From assembly GCA_029204225.1 (NCBI GenBank), contig CM055110.1:19574410-19638409 (forward strand): a stretch of DNA of 64,000 nt, in the 5' to 3' direction. Shown here one piece after another: positions 59,492-64,000 of the stretch. Under the pieces are notes generated by a model. That model was not told the DNA's origin and ran no database searches. It saw nothing but the letters and a program-made list of their open reading frames with translations. This stretch comes from Diphasiastrum complanatum (lineage: Eukaryota > Streptophyta > Lycopodiopsida > Lycopodiales > Lycopodiaceae). Each line of letters starts with the position of its first letter. Position 1 is the first letter of the stretch. The position numbers and the translations under genes were made by a program.

Positions 59492-61150
59492 CGAGACAGC
59501 TAATTGTTGAGAAAACTGTCCGGATTTGCATGCACTTAACCATCCTCCAGATCTATCTTCATGTGGCAGATGCTTATGATATCCAATCTACAGACTTCAG
59601 ACCGTTTTAACTCTAGGTCTCCAGGTACCTGCACGTATCAAAGCAGAATTGTGTGAACTCGGATAAAGCTAAGAGGTCAAGATATTTAGAAGTTCTTGTA
59701 CTGAGATGCGTGAATGGTGAAATCAATCGAACAGAAGCGAATACAGGGGGTTAGTCGTTCAGACTGTTATAGGCACATCAAAAATTCTCTGTCATAAAAT
59801 TGTTATATGGCTACATCGTAGCCCTTTTGTGCTAGGGAAAGTCAAACCAGCTTTATATGTGTCGCACAATCAGGGATTTTATACTACCTAACCATGCAAC
59901 CACCTGTATTCTTTACGTATATTCTAATGTGACACACAAGAGAACGAGTTGAATGACACCTCGATTGCAAGGGTAAATGGCAAAAAACTTCAGTAACAAT
60001 TTCGAATTCTGTCCAAAGATACTCTTGTTGGTCTTGTGCAAAGACAACAACCACACCCATTTCTCTTGGCACATTACTCATAACCTTTGTCTCACCCATT
60101 ATCAACAGATTGCAGAGCTTTCGAGGAAAGAAACGTTTGCTCTTACTTTTTTCCTCTGAAAAAAGGGCCGGAGAGAGCCCGGACCTAATAGAGTACATAC
60201 ATAGTGAGTGCCTACATCCAATTCTCCCGGTGAATATAGAATCACGTGAAAGAGAACAATATCAAGCCAAAACTCTTAAATTAGAAAAAAGGTTAGTTTC
60301 AGACGAGCTTAGAGCCCTTCTGCAAGAACATCATGACTAACAGATCACCCTTAAGAGCAAAAATAAAAAATGCAAGCAAAATAACTAACACAACACTGGA
60401 ACACCGAGACACAAAAGATACAAACATCGAAGAAATCCCTAGACGTCCAGTCTTCAACGCAGCAGAGCGGAAAAACAACCGTGCAAAAAGAGCATAATAT
60501 TACAGATATCGATGACGAGGTCTACAAGAACCTGATGAAGTCTTCGGACTCCCAATGATTCTTCCCTATAAGGAGACGAGAAGCAGCAGCCAATCCGTAA
60601 ATGCACCTATATCTAAACCCAGGCTGATAAAGCGATTTTTTGGATCGAATAAAAGTGTCATCAATTAATCACCTCACCATCCTTTTAGTACGATCCATTT
60701 GATGCCTTCAGCAGCGGATAACAGAAACCTCTGACAATGGGAAAAACTGCTTGCTAAATTTCTGTCTGATCAACCACTGTTTATCATCAAACAGGAACAT
60801 ATAAACAAATCCAGTCATGAAAAGAAAGACTAGATACTAAAATAACAGATTCCACGGCCTTGTAAAAAGCTCAGAAAAGGGTAAGAGCGCTTATTATGCA
60901 ACAAAAGTGTTATAATACAAGGGATTGATCAACCATGTGAAGCCACAAACCTGGCAAAAGATGCAGCGCCTTCATTTAAACACTGACAAATACAAAATTA
61001 TCTGATATATGGATCGATCTATCACTGACAAATAAGAAATTCTCTGATATATGGATCGATCGATCGATCACTAAATAAGAAATTCTCTGATATATGGATC
61101 GATCGATCGATCGTCGATCGATGAAAAAGGATTGGCACTATCCATTCACG
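59492..61150 (-). promoter_or_regulatory. Presumed 5' region of the START gene
   Basis: No conserved exon is found upstream of exon 1. The stretch should contain the 5' UTR and promoter of the minus-strand gene. An open frame at 60198-59884 (104 codons) on the same strand has no recognisable feature and may be leader sequence. Confidence 0.35.
60982..61115. repeat. Three-unit tandem repeat ending in ATCGATCGATC
   Basis: Units of about 45 bp: ACAAATA(A)GAAATTCTCTGA (first unit diverged) followed by TATATGGATCGATC, with the ATCG tract growing from unit to unit. It sits in the likely upstream region of the START gene. Confidence 0.85.
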
Positions 61151-61224
61151 ACGCATAAGAATCGAAGCCTTGGTCGCGATGGCCGAGAAGGCTGCATGGC
61201 ACGACATAGTTAAAATCGAACACT

Positions 61225-61470
61225 TGGATGCTTTCCACGTGGCAAGCCGTCACTTAAGCTCGTCGATCTCAGAAACGTGGCAAAATCTGAACGAAATAAG
61301 AAAATCCAACGGTGATGGGATTTCGGTCATCTGGTACCATTTGAGGCAGGAGTGGTGCGTGACACACCTTCGGGGCCCTGGGGTCGCGTGTTATTTTCAG
61401 CGGATAGGCTGAATAGTGGGACACGTGGCGTGTAGTGAGTGGTGGATGAAATCTCCATATTTAAAACCAC
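61225..61470. promoter_or_regulatory. Promoter-like segment with two ACGTGGC boxes
   Basis: CCACGTGGCA at about 61236 and ACACGTGGCG at about 61421 are G-box/ABRE-type elements. ATATTTAAAACC near 61458 could be a plus-strand TATA box. It lies between the START gene and the broken gene that starts near 62 kb, and could serve either or have been bidirectional. Inferred from motifs alone. Confidence 0.45.
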
Positions 61471-61994
61471 ACGTAAGTCATCTCCTTATTTTAATCTTGA
61501 CATTTCTGATTTGAATAATTGAATGATTCGTCAAGGCGCTAGTGCTTTGCATCTCCAAATATTCGATTAGGAAAAATATAGGCTTAAAATAAGCCCTTTA
61601 AAAAATTTCACTATAGAGAGAAACCACACAGAGAGAGAGTGCGAACCGGTAATTTTTTGTTGCCATTTTTTGAGTTTTCGGCCTTGCCCGACGTTTAACT
61701 GCTATGATTAACTTCAGACATTAGTTAGTTAAGCATGAGATGTAATAACTTCTTTACATGCTCGTTTCAAAATTCGGGACTAGAGCTTTAAGAGTATCGT
61801 GGTAAATCTTGGTGTGATCACTACAAAAATTGAAGTGGGAGTACAATGAGCACTTTTGAAATCTTTGTATGCTTACAGTGAAATATGAGGCGGGATAATT
61901 TTTTCGCACGACAGACATTACAAAAGTAAGGTACGCTAGATCTATTCAGTTTGCTTATTGTAGTTTGAAGCATTTAAGTATCGTAGCTTTCAAC

Positions 61995-63425
61995 AATGGC
62001 AATGTTTCATTTGCATGTTGCACTTCCTATGGAATGCACTCCATTTATTAGAAAAAATTGGAAAGTTGTAAAGAATGTTGTTGAAATAGTTAAAGAATTG
62101 AGAATGAATAATCATAAAGAATATAGATTTGTGGGTGGATGGATCAATTTATCCTAGAGATCCAACTACCTATTTGTGTCCAGATTTCAAGTCCGTAACT
62201 CATTTTCTCAAAATTATATGCGAAATAAATAGTGGATTACTTGGATATTGTCAAAAGTTGCGTGATATCGAAAAATAAAATATGGTGGTTGGCTGCATTC
62301 CAAGTATATTTTTCAATTTTCAATTTTCTTTTTAAGTATGGTTATTAACATTGAATACATTGTCTTTTTTTATTAACATGTCATGCATTACTTGCTTCCC
62401 TACAGGTCTTGAAAGAGGACCATAAAATACTTTCATGCATATTTTCACGTACAAATTATGGCGAGATTATAAAAAGACATTTGGAGGGTGAAAAACTTAT
62501 AGTCGAAAACCATGCAAGTTTTCAAATTCAATGGCACCTTGCAAGCGATTTGAAAATATTGAAATGTATGTATAATGTCTCTCATGGGGCAACATCAAAG
62601 CATCCATATCTTTATTGCATGAAGGATTGCTACAAGATGAATTTGGGACGACCAAACACTGGCCCAACACGAGAAGCAAAAGATTCAAATATGAAAAGTG
62701 TGCTACGAATTCCATTAAAACATGTTCACATATGCACATTGCATGCTGAGGTGCGTATTATTGAAAAACTTATTTATCTGCATATTCTTCTTGCATGGAA
62801 TATAAAACCGGAGTCTGTGGCTAAAGCAGTTATTAAGAGGTTGGAAGTTGTTCTTTCAAATGCAAGAAGTGTCACCATTAAAAAAAAGTGACAAACTCTC
62901 CCGAAAAAAGAGGAAATGTTCCTAATAAGCCATCAATTGGAGGTGCTAAAGCAAGAAGATTATTATCCAATAACACATGCAAAGAACCTAGGGTCAGATA
63001 TGGAATTTGGAAAGAAATTGTTTCGGCCACACGAGTATTGGAAGGAAGTAATCGAATGGAAAAGGCACAATTGTGGAAGAACTTCGACACACTCATAGGT
63101 GTTATTAAGAAGGAAAACCTATCACTAGAAGATATGAGTGTAAAATATATACGAGATTGTTGGGAAAAAGATCATGTTACACATGGTACTGATTCTATTT
63201 CATTATATGGTAATTATCTCATTCATGATTATATTTATTTCTACTAATGTTACATATTTCAACTCTTGTTTGCAGCACATCTTTCTTCATCATGCAACTT
63301 ATTTTGCAAAGGAAATATGGGAGCTTAAGTATCTGGTCATCACAAGGCATGGAAAAATCACATTGGCAAGCAAGAGGAGCATTTCATAAAGCTACAAATC
63401 ATGGTGGATCCACAAACATTCTTTC
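61995..63425 (+). pseudogene. Broken multi-exon gene of an uncharacterised, probably transposon-related family
   Basis: I do not recognise a named family. Pieces in order: PFIRKNWKVVKNVVEIVKEL (about 62041-62100), after a frame change DGSIYPRDPTTYLCPDFKS to a stop at 62277, an intron with acceptor TTGCTTCCCTACAG (62405), then an open exon 62406-62889 with IQWHLASDLKILKCMYN, YLYCMKDCYKMN and HVHICTLHAEVRIIEKLIYL. Past a stop it continues VPNKPSIGGAKARRLL, an intron 63208-63275 (GTAATT..TTTGCAG), HIFLHHATYFA and, after one more frame change, YGSLSIWSSQGMEKSHWQAR and GAFHKATNHGG. My impression is of a family of long, spliced, repeat-like proteins found in several plant and animal genomes. At about 63425 it passes in frame into a copia gag. 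Confidence 0.5.
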
Positions 63426-63987
63426 TGGTCCATATGGAACAACAAATGTATCGACTCGTCTCTTCTTGAGAAAGAAGTTCCTGTCACTCAAGATGAGTGA
63501 AGGAACCTCAATCACTGATCATCTAAATGAATTCAAACAGCTGCTGAATCAGTTAGCTGCAGTAGGTTCGCTAGTATCGGATGAAGATGCTAACATGTCT
63601 CTTTTGTCCAATCTTCCTCTCTCTTATGACAGCTTAGTATTTCTCTTGAGCAATGCTCCTAACCGATCTCTACAAAAATCGACAGCAAGTTTATTGCAAG
63701 AAGAAGTAAGAAGGAAGAGCTTATCCACGTCGAATACAAAGGTAGTCGCCCTCTATTCGAATAAGCTATAGTTCCAGAAGAAGAAATTTTCGAAGGACAA
63801 GAAGACCAAAGCTGAGCAGACAGATTCAGACCAACAATCACAAAAGCACAATCAACAGCATCAAACACCAAAGACCAAACTCTTATGCAAATATTGCAAG
63901 AGAACCAATCACGACATCAAGGACTGTCGACTTTCCAAACACAATAAAACAAAGAAGAAGATGCAGCAGGATGGAGGATCTGACTAG
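63425..63987 (+). pseudogene. Ty1/copia gag with zinc knuckle (5' end replaced)
   Basis: From YGTTNVSTRLFLRKKFLSLK through QLLNQLAAVGSLVSDEDANM to LLQEEVRRKSLSTSNTK, a copia gag (UBN2-type) lacking its N-terminal third. An in-frame TAG (63769-63771) is followed in the same frame by a lysine-rich linker and CKYCKRTNHDIKDC, a CX2CX4HX4C knuckle, ending at TGA (63985). The gag resembles that of element E at 31.6-32.1 kb. The rest of the element would be beyond the window. Confidence 0.88.
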
Positions 63988-64000
63988 AACCTCTCATGAC

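Noticed and set aside
59884-60198. 104-codon minus-strand frame as START gene exon
   Set aside because: Ends in a stop far from exon 1 and shows no family feature; kept only as possible leader.

Overview
The window is nuclear DNA of a land plant with a large, repeat-laden genome. The evidence is two intact, spliced plant genes on the minus strand (a long-N-terminus remorin and a plant-type START-domain lipid-binding protein), each with one giant intron full of transposon debris, surrounded by decayed Ty1/copia, Ty3/gypsy, LINE, TRIM and MITE sequence and long GA/CT microsatellites. The genome type (a seedless vascular plant, gymnosperm or bryophyte rather than a compact angiosperm) is an inference from intron length and repeat age; the sequence alone does not settle the species.

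Layout. 1-1.85 kb: copia integrase fragment and a fragment of an uncharacterised spliced gene. 1.84-7.8 kb: a three-level nest, in which a gypsy LTR (family A) is split by a non-coding LTR element (family B), one of whose LTRs is split by a 227-bp TGTTAG..CTAACA element with 5-bp target duplications. 7.8-14.2 kb: decayed open frames of unknown origin, an internally inverted copia integrase fragment, and a gypsy 3' end with its LTR (family D). 14.2-21.35 kb: the remorin gene, 4 exons, 586 codons, with a 4.8-kb last intron holding a gypsy protease disrupted by a 375-bp MITE. 25.8-29.9 kb: gypsy RNase H/integrase, LTR A scrap, gag-protease, a methyltransferase-like broken gene and an antisense gypsy gag. 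29.9-33.3 kb: a composite copia insertion carrying an antisense integrase piece and a piece of a cytochrome P450 gene. 33.3-37.4 kb: rest of the antisense gypsy with tRNA-Asp-type primer site and a full LTR A, then more LTR fragments. 40.9-46.4 kb: LINE fragments and a minus-strand TRIM that carries a solo LTR of family D. 47.8-59.5 kb: the START-domain gene, 6 exons, 381 codons, first intron 9.7 kb. 61-64 kb: promoter-like sequence, then a broken multi-exon gene of an uncharacterised (probably transposon-related) family that runs in frame into a copia gag.

Only the remorin and the START gene look functional. Remorins are plasma-membrane scaffold proteins of nanodomains; plant START proteins with terminal hydrophobic segments are thought to bind or move lipids at membranes. 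The sequence does not show that the two act together. Everything else is mobile DNA in several states of decay, and its interest lies mostly in how the pieces were put together. All exon coordinates were assigned by eye from splice consensus, reading phase and family conservation, with no transcript evidence.
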